From NCBI GenBank assembly GCA_019310965.1, contig JAFDDG010000016.1:1-55125 (forward strand): a stretch of 55,125 bases of DNA, read 5' to 3'. Positions 1 to 6,621 of this stretch are shown one piece after another (within the stretch, counting starts at the first letter, position 1; every line of letters starts with the position of its first letter). This DNA comes from Deltaproteobacteria bacterium. GTDB lineage: Bacteria; Myxococcota_A; UBA9160; SMWR01. A program made the position numbers and the translations under genes. Under the pieces are notes generated by a model. The model saw only the letters and a list, made by a program, of their open reading frames with translations, was not told the DNA's origin and searched no databases.

Positions 1-54
1 GGCCTTCTTACGAGTGGCCTTCTTACGAGTGGCCTTCTTTCTTCGAGCTGCCAT
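1..54 (-). CDS. Lysine-rich histone H1-like protein, N-terminal fragment
   Basis: Only the first 18 codons are in the window; the gene runs off the left edge. Reading leftwards from the ATG at 54 gives M-A-A-R-R-K-K followed by A-T-R-K-K units encoded by a perfect 15-bp tandem repeat. Such Ala/Lys/Arg repeats are typical of bacterial histone H1-like DNA-binding proteins, which bind DNA non-specifically through a disordered basic tail. A G-run upstream (GGGGGGG, about 10 nt before the ATG) is a possible ribosome binding site. The rest of the protein is not visible, so another lysine-rich protein, for example a ribosomal protein tail, cannot be excluded, although the repeats begin directly at the N-terminus. 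Confidence 0.6.
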   Translation of the reverse strand, partial: MAARRKKATRKKATRKKA

Positions 55-476
55 AGCTTGGGTTTCCCCCCCTGTCGTGAACTCGCGAACCGCTTCCGTA
101 CACAACCAAAGAGCGCGCCGGGCAACATGCCCAGCATCCGTGACTGCGCACGGCTGGGTTGCTCCTGCCCCCTATCGGAGGCCAGTTTGTGCGACTTGAA
201 GGCTATCTGCCTTCCTTCTCCTGAGAATCCGCGGCACTAGAGCCCATGTTGCGACTGACCGTAACGCCGTTTTTTCAGGGTTGTCAAGGACAAACCCAAA
301 AAAATCAAGGTGATGTGGGTGCTTCTTGCTGGCGTTCAACCGAAAAAGCAGAGTTGCGTTGCAGTCGGGACACGACCGCGAACCGCGCGCAGGGGTGCGC
401 ACACCGCTCGACACAGCACGCACGGGTACTGCGTCAAACGTTCGAACTCAAAGAGAAAACTGTGGATCGAGAGCGG
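55..476. other. Non-coding stretch between the H1-like gene and the bS22-like gene
   Basis: I see no convincing gene in these 422 bases; open frames on both strands here lack family resemblance and good ribosome binding sites. The stretch holds a candidate minus-strand promoter (258-287) that would leave a leader of about 200 nt before the H1-like ATG. It also holds a perfect hairpin at 198-214 (6-bp stem GAAGGC/GCCTTC, 5-nt loop) lying within that leader. No U-tract follows the hairpin on the minus strand, so it is not a clear terminator. Confidence 0.5.
258..287 (-). promoter_or_regulatory. Candidate sigma-70 promoter for the H1-like gene
   Basis: On the minus strand TTGACA (287-282) is followed after 18 bp by TACGGT (263-258). 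The -35 box is a perfect consensus and the -10 is weaker. It points towards the H1-like gene about 200 bp downstream. This is pattern matching only. Confidence 0.35.
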
Positions 477-569
477 TTAGCGCTTACGCTTGTGACGCGC
501 GCGGCGCAGAAGCTTCCGCTTCTTGTGCTTGCGCATCTTCTTGCGGCGCTTTTTGATGACGCTGCCCAA
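477..569 (-). CDS. bS22-like / AURKAIP1-COX24-domain small ribosomal protein
   Basis: A 30-residue, extremely basic protein that begins M-G-S-V-I-K-K-R-R-K-K-M and continues with K-H-K-K-R-K-L-L-R-R-A-R. This matches the start and the K-H-R-K-L-L-R pattern of the AURKAIP1/COX24-domain peptides known as small-subunit protein bS22 in actinobacteria and related to mitochondrial mS38. The start is a TTG; GAGGTG sits five bases upstream, a good Shine-Dalgarno at proper spacing, and no ATG or GTG gives this frame. The usual length is 30-35 residues, so the gene looks complete. It stands alone between the TPR gene and the H1-like gene. The small size and low sequence complexity are the main uncertainty; the G-S-V-I-K-K-R-R-K start is the strongest clue. 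Confidence 0.8.
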   Translation of the reverse strand: MGSVIKKRRKKMRKHKKRKLLRRARHKRKR

Positions 570-678
570 CGGGACACCTCGGAGGCATGGTCCAAATGCG
601 AAGCGGTTGGATACTGCGTGTTCCGCCGGAAGTCAACGCCGGCCGGGGCCCCGCGCGCGGCGCAGCCCCGGCAGCAGC

Positions 679-1158
679 TCAGATACTCGACGCCACGGGC
701 TCCTCGGCCCCGCCCAGGGTCCGTTTGCGTGCCCACCCCAGCCAGCGATTGAAGGGGTGCTGACGGCGCAGGAAGCCGAGCGCCGGCCGCCGGCGCTGGC
801 CCAGGCGCTCGAGCTCGCCGGTGATTGCGACGCATTCCGGGTCGATCATCAGACCGCGGCGCAGGTAGCGCAACGCCTCCGCCTTGAAGCCGAACGCCAG
901 GTGGACGCGGGCGAGATTGTGGTAGAGCAGCGGGTTGAAGAACTCCTCCTTGGCAGCGGAACGGCACAGCTCGAGCGCCTTGTCGAAGCGCTTCTCCGCA
1001 AGCCCGAGACACAGCCCGTAATAGGAGCGATAGCGGGGACTGGAGGGCTCGAGCTTCTGTGCCGCGCGAAAATGCCCGAGCGCCTCGTCATAGCGGTCCG
1101 CGACGAGCTCGGCATTGCCACGCAGAAAGTGCTCCTCCGCAGAGAAAGTGGCGTCCAT
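679..1158 (-). CDS. TPR-repeat protein
   Basis: A 159-residue soluble protein with about three tetratricopeptide repeats (roughly residues 8-41, 42-76 and 77-110), seen from the spacing of A, G, Y and L (for example D-R-Y-D-E-A-L-G-H-F and N-L-A-R-V-H-L-A-F-G). TPRs form helical hairpins for protein-protein contact. The C-terminal tail is basic and aromatic (F-L-R-R-Q-H-P-F-N-R-W-L-G), a segment I associate with short delta-proteobacterial TPR proteins. The ATG at 1158 was chosen because GGGAGA lies seven bases upstream; the frame stays open to 1239 without a better start. It lies downstream of the acyl-CoA synthetase gene on the same strand after a gap of about 220 bp. The partner is unknown. 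Confidence 0.75.
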   Translation of the reverse strand: MDATFSAEEHFLRGNAELVADRYDEALGHFRAAQKLEPSSPRYRSYYGLCLGLAEKRFDKALELCRSAAKEEFFNPLLYHNLARVHLAFGFKAEALRYLRRGLMIDPECVAITGELERLGQRRRPALGFLRRQHPFNRWLGWARKRTLGGAEEPVASSI

Positions 1159-1376
1159 ACAACGGTCTCCCTGACAGCTGCCGCGGTTCGTCCGCGGCTG
1201 CGTGGCAGGCTGAATTGCAAAGTTTGTGCCGCCGGTCACAACCGGCAGGCAGTCGCTCTAGAGCAGCGAGATCGCGGCGAAAGTGGAAGGCCCCGCGGAA
1301 ACCGCCGGGGGCAGGTCCCCTCGCCCGGGTTACGAAATGGTGATCGCCGGGTTCGAAAACGTGCCTCGGCCGGCCT

Positions 1377-3110
1377 TCAGCGATCGAGCAGGTCGCCTCG
1401 CTCGGCGGCGATAAAGCGGGTCCGCAGCAGCTCGAAATCGAGCGCAGCAAACTCGCGGAAGCAGTCGCCGCCGCGCTCCCGCCAGTAGATCGGCGCATCC
1501 GGCAAGCGCCGTCGATCGAAGTGCACTTGCTTGAGATTGCGAACCAGCACCTTCTGGGTCTCGGTGTATTCGAACTCATCGACGATGCGCACGAAGTCCG
1601 GGAACCACTTCCGGTCCATGCCACCGTGGGTCACCTGGCGCTCACAGAAAGCGAAAAAATTCCGCGGATCAAACCTCGCCCCCTCGCGCAACTTGAGCGC
1701 CACCATCACCTGCTCATCCGACACTGCGCAGGGCGCCCCGTAGGCCGCCGCCAGCACCACGTCGTCGTGCTCGGCGAGCAGCCGAGCCACCTGGGCCGCG
1801 GAGAAGTTCTCGCCGTCCTTGCGAATCCAGTCGTCGGTCCGGCCATCGAAGAACAGGAAGCGCTGACCGTCCTGCTCGAGCATGTGCCCGAGATCGCCGG
1901 AGTGATAGACGCCCTCGCGGTACTTGCTGGCGTTCGCATCCGGGTTGTCGAAGTAGCCCTGGAAGAGAAACGTGTCCGACGCAACGCGGCAGATCTCCCC
2001 TACCGCCTGGTCGTAGTTGGTGATCTTGCCTGCCGCATCGAGCTCGGCCGGCAGGCACTCGCCGCCGGCCTGGTTCAGGATGCGCACCGCCGGATCGGTG
2101 ATCTCGCCGACACTCCCGCGCGGATCGCTCAGCTTGCGGAAGGTGCTGATGGCCGCCTCGGTAGAGCCGTAGAGCTCGAACATGTCCTCGAGGCCGAGCC
2201 AGCGCATGAAACGGTCGATGTCCGGCGGCGCCGCACCATTGCCCAGGGCGTAGCGCAGGCGATTGTCCGGGTGCCCCGCCACTGCCTCAACGACACGCGC
2301 CTCGTCGTCTCCGTACTCCTCGCGCAGCGCGGCGAGGATGTAGTGCACCGGCTCGCCCACGTAGTTCCAGTAGGTGACCCCGTAGCGCAGAACGTCCGAG
2401 AAGAAATGCGACGCGCTGAACCGCTCCCGCATGGAGAGACACGCGCCCGCCCAGAACGCGGGCATGAAGCCGAGAAACATCGCATTGGAGTGAAAGAGCG
2501 GCATGCAGGCGTAGCCCACGGCTTCGGGCGTCAGCTGGAGCTGCGTGGCGACTCGCAGCCCGATCAGGTTGAGCTTCAGGTGATTGTTGTTGATGCCCTT
2601 GGGAAGTCCCGTGGTGCCCGACGTGTAGATCACCATCAGGTTGTCCTCTGGCTGGACCTGGACGCCCGGAGCCTCCAACGAGATACCCGGCGCCGCCACC
2701 TCGGCGGCGACGTGCGATTCGAGCGTCGCGCCACTCGGCCCCGCTTCCGGATCCTCAGGCACCACGAGCACGTTCTCGGCCGCGATGTGTTCGAGCTTCG
2801 GCCGGACGCGCTCGAGCTCCGGTAGGAAACGCTCGCCCACCACCAGCACCCGCGCGCGCGACTCGTTGAGCACCCCAGCCAGGGTCTCGCCACGCAGCCC
2901 GGTGTTCACGCCGAACAGCGTCAACCCGCCGTAGGCGCAGCCCGTGTAGAGCGCCAACAGCTCGGGCTGGTTCTCGAGCAACATCGCCACGTGGGGCGGC
3001 CGACGTTCGTCGCAGATCCCGAGGCGTCCGCGCAGGAATCTCGCGTGGCGCACGCCTTCGTCACGCAGGCGCGACCAGGTCCAGGCCCGCCCACCGTGGC
3101 GCAGAACCAC
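1377..3110 (-). CDS. AMP-forming acyl-CoA synthetase (FadD/FATP-like)
   Basis: ATP-dependent ligase of the ANL superfamily that would activate a carboxylic acid, probably a fatty or other lipophilic acid, to its CoA thioester through an acyl-adenylate. Motifs in order, counting from the GTG at 3110: the phosphate loop Y-T-S-G-T-T-G-L-P-K-G (162-172), G-N-G-A-A-P-P (290-296), L-Y-G-S-T-E-A (313-319), H-S-G-D-L-G (403-408) and the hinge F-D-G-R-T-D-D-W-I-R-K-D-G-E-N-F-S (421-437). A C-terminal T-E-T-Q-K supplies the candidate catalytic lysine. The start is uncertain: family-like sequence (T-F-D-A-P-L-T-V-G-A-Q-L) continues in frame upstream of 3110 with no ATG, GTG or TTG, while an ATG at 3217 lies in another frame. 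A rare start or a frameshift near 3180 is possible. Substrate unknown. Confidence 0.85.
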   Translation of the reverse strand: MVLRHGGRAWTWSRLRDEGVRHARFLRGRLGICDERRPPHVAMLLENQPELLALYTGCAYGGLTLFGVNTGLRGETLAGVLNESRARVLVVGERFLPELERVRPKLEHIAAENVLVVPEDPEAGPSGATLESHVAAEVAAPGISLEAPGVQVQPEDNLMVIYTSGTTGLPKGINNNHLKLNLIGLRVATQLQLTPEAVGYACMPLFHSNAMFLGFMPAFWAGACLSMRERFSASHFFSDVLRYGVTYWNYVGEPVHYILAALREEYGDDEARVVEAVAGHPDNRLRYALGNGAAPPDIDRFMRWLGLEDMFELYGSTEAAISTFRKLSDPRGSVGEITDPAVRILNQAGGECLPAELDAAGKITNYDQAVGEICRVASDTFLFQGYFDNPDANASKYREGVYHSGDLGHMLEQDGQRFLFFDGRTDDWIRKDGENFSAAQVARLLAEHDDVVLAAAYGAPCAVSDEQVMVALKLREGARFDPRNFFAFCERQVTHGGMDRKWFPDFVRIVDEFEYTETQKVLVRNLKQVHFDRRRLPDAPIYWRERGGDCFREFAALDFELLRTRFIAAERGDLLDR

Positions 3111-3304
3111 GCGTGCGCCAATCTCGGCATGCGTCGCGCGCGCGTCCAGCTGCGCGCCGACGGTCAGCGGAGCGTCAAATGTCGGGGATCCGACCAGCGG
3201 AGAACCTCTCGAGCCATTCGGAGGGCCGCAGAGCGTATCGAGCTCGAGCGAAACTCCCAGTCAACCGCCTGCAGAGCACCTGGGGGGACAACGTGCGACG
3301 CGGA

Positions 3305-3538
3305 TCAGTGCTCGATGATTTCGAGGATGTACCGCTTCTTCTCCTTGCCGCTCGTCGCAGCCATGATGGTGCGGATCGCCGAGGCGTGCGCCCCGTTCTT
3401 CCCGATCACCTTGCCGAGATCCTCCTTCGCCACGCGCAATTCGAGGACATGGGCGTGCTCGCCCACGACCTCCGTGATATAGACTTCTTCCGGTTGATCT
3501 ACCAACGACTGAACAATTGCAATCACCAGCGGCTTCAT
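3305..3538 (-). CDS. khpA: KhpA-type KH-domain RNA-binding protein
   Basis: A 77-residue single KH domain protein, the usual KhpA length. The RNA-binding loop G-K-N-G is at 46-49 within D-L-G-K-V-I-G-K-N-G-A-H-A-S-A-I. KhpA proteins bind RNA, often together with KhpB (Jag/EloR), and affect cell size and division genes in Gram-positive bacteria; the role here is inferred. The ATG at 3538 has GGAGG four bases upstream. The gene often follows rpsP, but here no rpsP is adjacent: the upstream neighbour on this strand is a beta-barrel protein gene 250 bp away. Confidence 0.88.
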   Translation of the reverse strand: MKPLVIAIVQSLVDQPEEVYITEVVGEHAHVLELRVAKEDLGKVIGKNGAHASAIRTIMAATSGKEKKRYILEIIEH

Positions 3539-3753
3539 GACCCCTCCCCACTTCCGCATGTGCTCAGGAGACGCTCGCGTCCGCTTCGCGCCCCGCTCTA
3601 CCAATGCCTGCAACCGCGGAGCCTGCCCTCGCAGCCCACAGCCTTCGCGCTTCCCCGATTCGACACAGAGAATGGGTGTTCGGAGGGCCCGCCGCAAGCT
3701 CAGAACTAACGGCCTGTCGGGCATCTCGGCTGGCAGCTGCGTATTTCCCCCAC

Positions 3754-3774
3754 GGGGACAGTGCCTGGCGTGCC
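3754..3774 (+). repeat. Possible degenerate REP-like sequence (GGGGACAGTG type)
   Basis: The 21-bp stretch begins GGGGACAGTGCCTGGC. GGGGACRGTG-type ends occur in repeated palindromic elements of large GC-rich genomes, and a similar end (GGGGACGGTG) is found at 33773 here. Only one arm is recognisable, so this is a weak call. Confidence 0.25.
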
Positions 3775-3788
3775 GCTATGCGGGAGGG

Positions 3789-4967
3789 CTAGAGCCGGAA
3801 GCCGAGCTCCAGACCGACCCGATTCTGAGAGAAATCATCGGCCGCGAAGCTGCCGGTGTTGGACCAGTGTCGGTAGACCACAGCGATCTGGCTGCGCCGG
3901 GTGAGCTGGCGGCGCAGGCTGAGTTCCCCACCCCCGAAGAGATTCGAACCTCCCCCCATCATGGGGGCGTCGTAGTGAGTGAGAAAGCCGCGCACCCGCA
4001 GCGCGGTGGCACTGCCGAATCGCTGCTCGAAGCCGAGCTCGCCGCGGCTCTCGTCGATCTCATGACCGGTCAGATCCGGTGTGTGGAGATAGCGACCGCC
4101 CAGCCAGACAGACAACCCATTGTCGAACCGGCGCAGCGCGCGCACCCGGCCCTCCACGCGGTAGCTCGTGCCGAGAGCGTCGAAGAACAGCGTGCCGCCG
4201 CCCACCGCGGCCTCGAGCTCGACGCCGAGCCAGCGCTCGGATTCCACTCCGAACGAAAAGAAGAGGTTCGCGTGGTCAGCGCTCGAGAACTCCGACAGAT
4301 CGCGATAGGAGGCCTCGGTCCGAGCCCACAGCCGGGTGCGCTCGGCAATCGGTGAATCCACCTGCGCAAATACGAGGCCCTGCAGGAAGTCGCCGTGAAA
4401 GCTCGGGTCGATCACGAAGCCGCCGCCGGCCGGCACCGCCTCGCTGTAGCTCTCGCTGAGAAAATGCGTTCCCACCAGCCCGGCGCTGAGGGAGCGGCCA
4501 CTCGCCAGAGCGTGGGACCAGTTCAAGGCCGCGTCGGCGCGATTCGTCTGCAACGTGTTCAGCGTGTCGTCCTCGGGCATGCCCAGGACCACGCCCTGGG
4601 GCACGTAGGCATTCGACACCCGCACCCTGAACCCACGCGCCAGCCCGACCTCCGCCCAGCCCACGGCTCGCACCAGCTCATCCGAGGCCTCCTTGTTCTC
4701 GTCGATGTACTGGCGGACGTCGACGCCGACATCCGCGCCCACCTCGAGGGCCGCGGTCCGATAACCCAACTCGACCCGCGGAGCCGTCCAGAATCCAATG
4801 TCGCCGCTGGTGTTCTTCTTCGTCGAGTAGACGTTGTCGTCGATGACGCTGGTCAAGCGCAGGGACGGACTCCACCAGAAGCCGGCTTCCGGCCCGTCAG
4901 CCTGCGCGCGGGCCGGCGCCAGGAGCAGACCGAGGATCGAAAGCAGGGTCAGCGTTTCGCGTCGCAT
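3789..4967 (-). CDS. Outer-membrane beta-barrel protein (BBP2_2-like)
   Basis: A 392-residue protein with a clear Sec signal peptide (basic M-R-R, hydrophobic core L-T-L-L-S-I-L-G-L-L-L-A-P, cleavage after A-R-A-Q-A). The mature part starts with S-L-R-L-T-S-V-I-D-D-N-V-Y-S-T, typical of putative beta-barrel porin 2 proteins, which are often linked to exopolysaccharide export. Alternating polar/hydrophobic strands follow to a C-terminal L-E-L-G-F-R-L ending in an aromatic-X-Leu pattern compatible with BAM recognition. The ATG at 4967 lies three bases downstream of the preceding stop, so it is co-transcribed with the exported protein gene upstream. The frame runs open further 5' but only as a shadow of that gene. 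Substrate unknown. Confidence 0.8.
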   Translation of the reverse strand: MRRETLTLLSILGLLLAPARAQADGPEAGFWWSPSLRLTSVIDDNVYSTKKNTSGDIGFWTAPRVELGYRTAALEVGADVGVDVRQYIDENKEASDELVRAVGWAEVGLARGFRVRVSNAYVPQGVVLGMPEDDTLNTLQTNRADAALNWSHALASGRSLSAGLVGTHFLSESYSEAVPAGGGFVIDPSFHGDFLQGLVFAQVDSPIAERTRLWARTEASYRDLSEFSSADHANLFFSFGVESERWLGVELEAAVGGGTLFFDALGTSYRVEGRVRALRRFDNGLSVWLGGRYLHTPDLTGHEIDESRGELGFEQRFGSATALRVRGFLTHYDAPMMGGGSNLFGGGELSLRRQLTRRSQIAVVYRHWSNTGSFAADDFSQNRVGLELGFRL

Positions 4968-4969
4968 GT

Positions 4970-6274
4970 TCAGAACTCCGCCGGCAGCAGGGGAGACAGG
5001 GGGCGGGTGGTGTATGGGTCGGGCTCGAGATCGACGAGCACCAGAGACTGATCGCGGCGGTCGCCGGCCATGCGCAGCCGAAACCCGAGGGCGAGCTGCG
5101 CGAAGGCAGCACTGTGCAGCGTGCGACGCATGCGCGACGCAGAGATCGGCGCCACCGGCGCGTCGCCGCGCATGCCGAGGCCCGCCAACACCGCCGCGTA
5201 GTCGGCATCGGACGAGCGGTGTGGCACGAGTTCGAACACGTCGACCCCCGCGCCCCGCGCCACCAAGGCACGCATCACGTGGCGCCCCGCCGACAGCGGC
5301 AGGGTCATCACGTGGTTCCACACGAAGGAGCCCTCGAGTGCCTCGGGCGCCACGGTCACCCGGTAGCGCCCGTCGACGGACCAGATTTGCTGCTGCACGC
5401 CGTAGGTGCGCGCACGCAGCGTCACCACCCGAGGCCTGTCGAGCTCGATCGACCAGGTGAACTCGGCCGGGCTCTCCTCGGCGGCGGCCCAGCTGCCGGC
5501 GGATGCCGGAGTATCGAGACGCCGCTGTGTGCGGCTGCCGCCCGCGGTGACCGCGTCGTAGCGCTCCGCCTCGATCTGCTGGCTCTCATCTTCGAGGATC
5601 GGCAGCCGTCGATCCAGATCGAAGGTGCGCACGAGGGTGCGGGAGAATGCACCGTGGCGCAGCGCCCGCTCACCGTGCCAGCCGTCGACCGGCGCAATAC
5701 AGAGCGGACGATAGGCGACCAGCTCGATGCGATCGGCGTGCGCGGAGCCAGCGAAATGGCCGGAGATCTCGTGGGCGCCCTCGCGCAGCGGCACCACGGC
5801 GCCGGCCTGCGCCACGCCCAGCGACGAGAGGTCGAGATGACCCACCGGCTCGCCGTCGATCACCCAGCGCTGCAAGCCGGAGCCCTCGACGCTCAGCTGA
5901 TAGAGCGCGGTGGCAGGGACGTGTACGACGACGCGCACCGGCTCCTTGGCCGCGCGGGGACGATCCGGGACGACGGCGACGCGAAAAGCCGCCCCCTCCT
6001 TGAGCTCGCGGCCGCCGGGGCCGAAGTCGCGCTCGGCGCGGTCCGCGCACAGCAGGGCGTAGACGTCAGCCGGCCGGGCTTCGGGCGGCAGCGTGCGTTC
6101 GAGACCCAGCACGCGAACGAGCTCGAAGGCCCACTCGCGCTCGCTCACCACCCGCCGATCCTCGACCGGTCGCGCACGGCCGAGCGCCAAGGAGTCGGTC
6201 GCTCCGGCAACCGCCGGGCCGAGAGTCGCGACCACGCACAGCCCAGCCCAGAGGCCGATGGAAGTTCGCTGCAC
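4970..6274 (-). CDS. Exported protein of unknown function
   Basis: A 434-residue protein that I do not recognise. It has a signal peptide (M-Q-R-T-S-I-G-L-W-A-G-L-C-V-V-A-T-L, cleavage near A-V-A-G-A), so it is probably periplasmic or surface exposed. The body is rich in beta-type sequence with no evident enzyme motif: two similar-looking segments (around L-Y-Q-L-S-V-E-G-S-G-L-Q-R-W-V-I-D-G-E-P and Q-Q-Q-I-W-S-V-D-G-R-Y-R-V-T-V) suggest repeated beta-sandwich modules. The start is GTG, with GAGGAA about seven bases upstream. It heads a two-gene unit with the beta-barrel gene, so the two may form one envelope system. The leader upstream contains a terminator-like hairpin and a second structured element. 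Confidence 0.7.
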   Translation of the reverse strand: MQRTSIGLWAGLCVVATLGPAVAGATDSLALGRARPVEDRRVVSEREWAFELVRVLGLERTLPPEARPADVYALLCADRAERDFGPGGRELKEGAAFRVAVVPDRPRAAKEPVRVVVHVPATALYQLSVEGSGLQRWVIDGEPVGHLDLSSLGVAQAGAVVPLREGAHEISGHFAGSAHADRIELVAYRPLCIAPVDGWHGERALRHGAFSRTLVRTFDLDRRLPILEDESQQIEAERYDAVTAGGSRTQRRLDTPASAGSWAAAEESPAEFTWSIELDRPRVVTLRARTYGVQQQIWSVDGRYRVTVAPEALEGSFVWNHVMTLPLSAGRHVMRALVARGAGVDVFELVPHRSSDADYAAVLAGLGMRGDAPVAPISASRMRRTLHSAAFAQLALGFRLRMAGDRRDQSLVLVDLEPDPYTTRPLSPLLPAEF

Positions 6275-6311
6275 GACGTTTCCTCACTCGGGGGGGTGCG
6301 AAAGTCAGACC

Positions 6312-6347
6312 AGCCGTAGGCCTCATCGGGCCGAAGCAGACACAGCT
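6312..6347 (-). promoter_or_regulatory. Structured RNA leader element upstream of the exported-protein gene
   Basis: On the minus strand AGCUGUG (6347-6341) can pair with UACGGCU (6318-6312) through Watson-Crick and G-U pairs. They enclose a second hairpin, GGCC-CGAUGA-GGCC (6332-6319). The flanks read GCGUAAAGC before and GGUCUGAC after. The A-A-A-G-C entry into the stem is faintly like c-di-GMP-I aptamers, but the P2 hairpin and the usual 3' closing sequence are missing. Confidence 0.35.
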
Positions 6348-6370
6348 TTACGCCTGCCGCGTACGTGGCC

Positions 6371-6403
6371 AAAAAACCCCGCTCGGCCTGTCGGCAAGAG
6401 CGG
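6371..6403 (-). terminator. Intrinsic-terminator-like hairpin inside the leader
   Basis: On the minus strand CCGCTC (6403-6398) pairs perfectly with GAGCGG (6384-6379); an inner GCC-GACA-GGC extends the stem, and GG then six T residues follow (6376-6371). No gene lies upstream on this strand, because mgtE diverges. It would therefore end either a short RNA started in the gap or act as an attenuator about 100 nt before the exported-protein gene. Confidence 0.55.
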
Positions 6404-6621
6404 CCGGGTCCGGCCCCCCCCCCAGAACCCAAGCGGAATCGCCGGCTTCAGCCAATTAGCGTGGCAACCGAAACTGAGGTAGAAAGTTTGATTCAACACA
6501 TGAGTCGAGACGACACACACAAAGCGCCGCCGTCCGGGCACACGCTCGGCCGGCCAAGTCGATTCCCGACCGCCTGAGCTCTCCGCGCGAGGCCCCGGCG
6601 ATCGGAACCGGGGCTTCCAGA

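Larger units (their letters stand above)
6275..6621. other. Divergent intergenic region between the exported-protein gene and mgtE
   Basis: This 347-bp gap separates divergent genes and must carry promoters for both. On the minus side it shows a G-run of ten bases, a terminator-like hairpin (6371-6403) and a second hairpin (6312-6347). On the plus side I see no clear promoter and no M-box-like structure for mgtE. No convincing gene is present. Confidence 0.5.

Noticed and set aside
172..423. An 83-residue minus-strand frame between the H1-like and bS22-like genes
   Set aside because: No ribosome binding site, no recognisable domain and atypical composition; it crosses the promoter-like and hairpin sequences.
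6299..6362. A c-di-GMP-I (GEMM) riboswitch
   Set aside because: Only the A-A-A-G-C entry and a loose stem fit. The tetraloop-bearing P2 helix and the closing GGGUUGCCGA-type sequence are absent, so I report only a structured leader.
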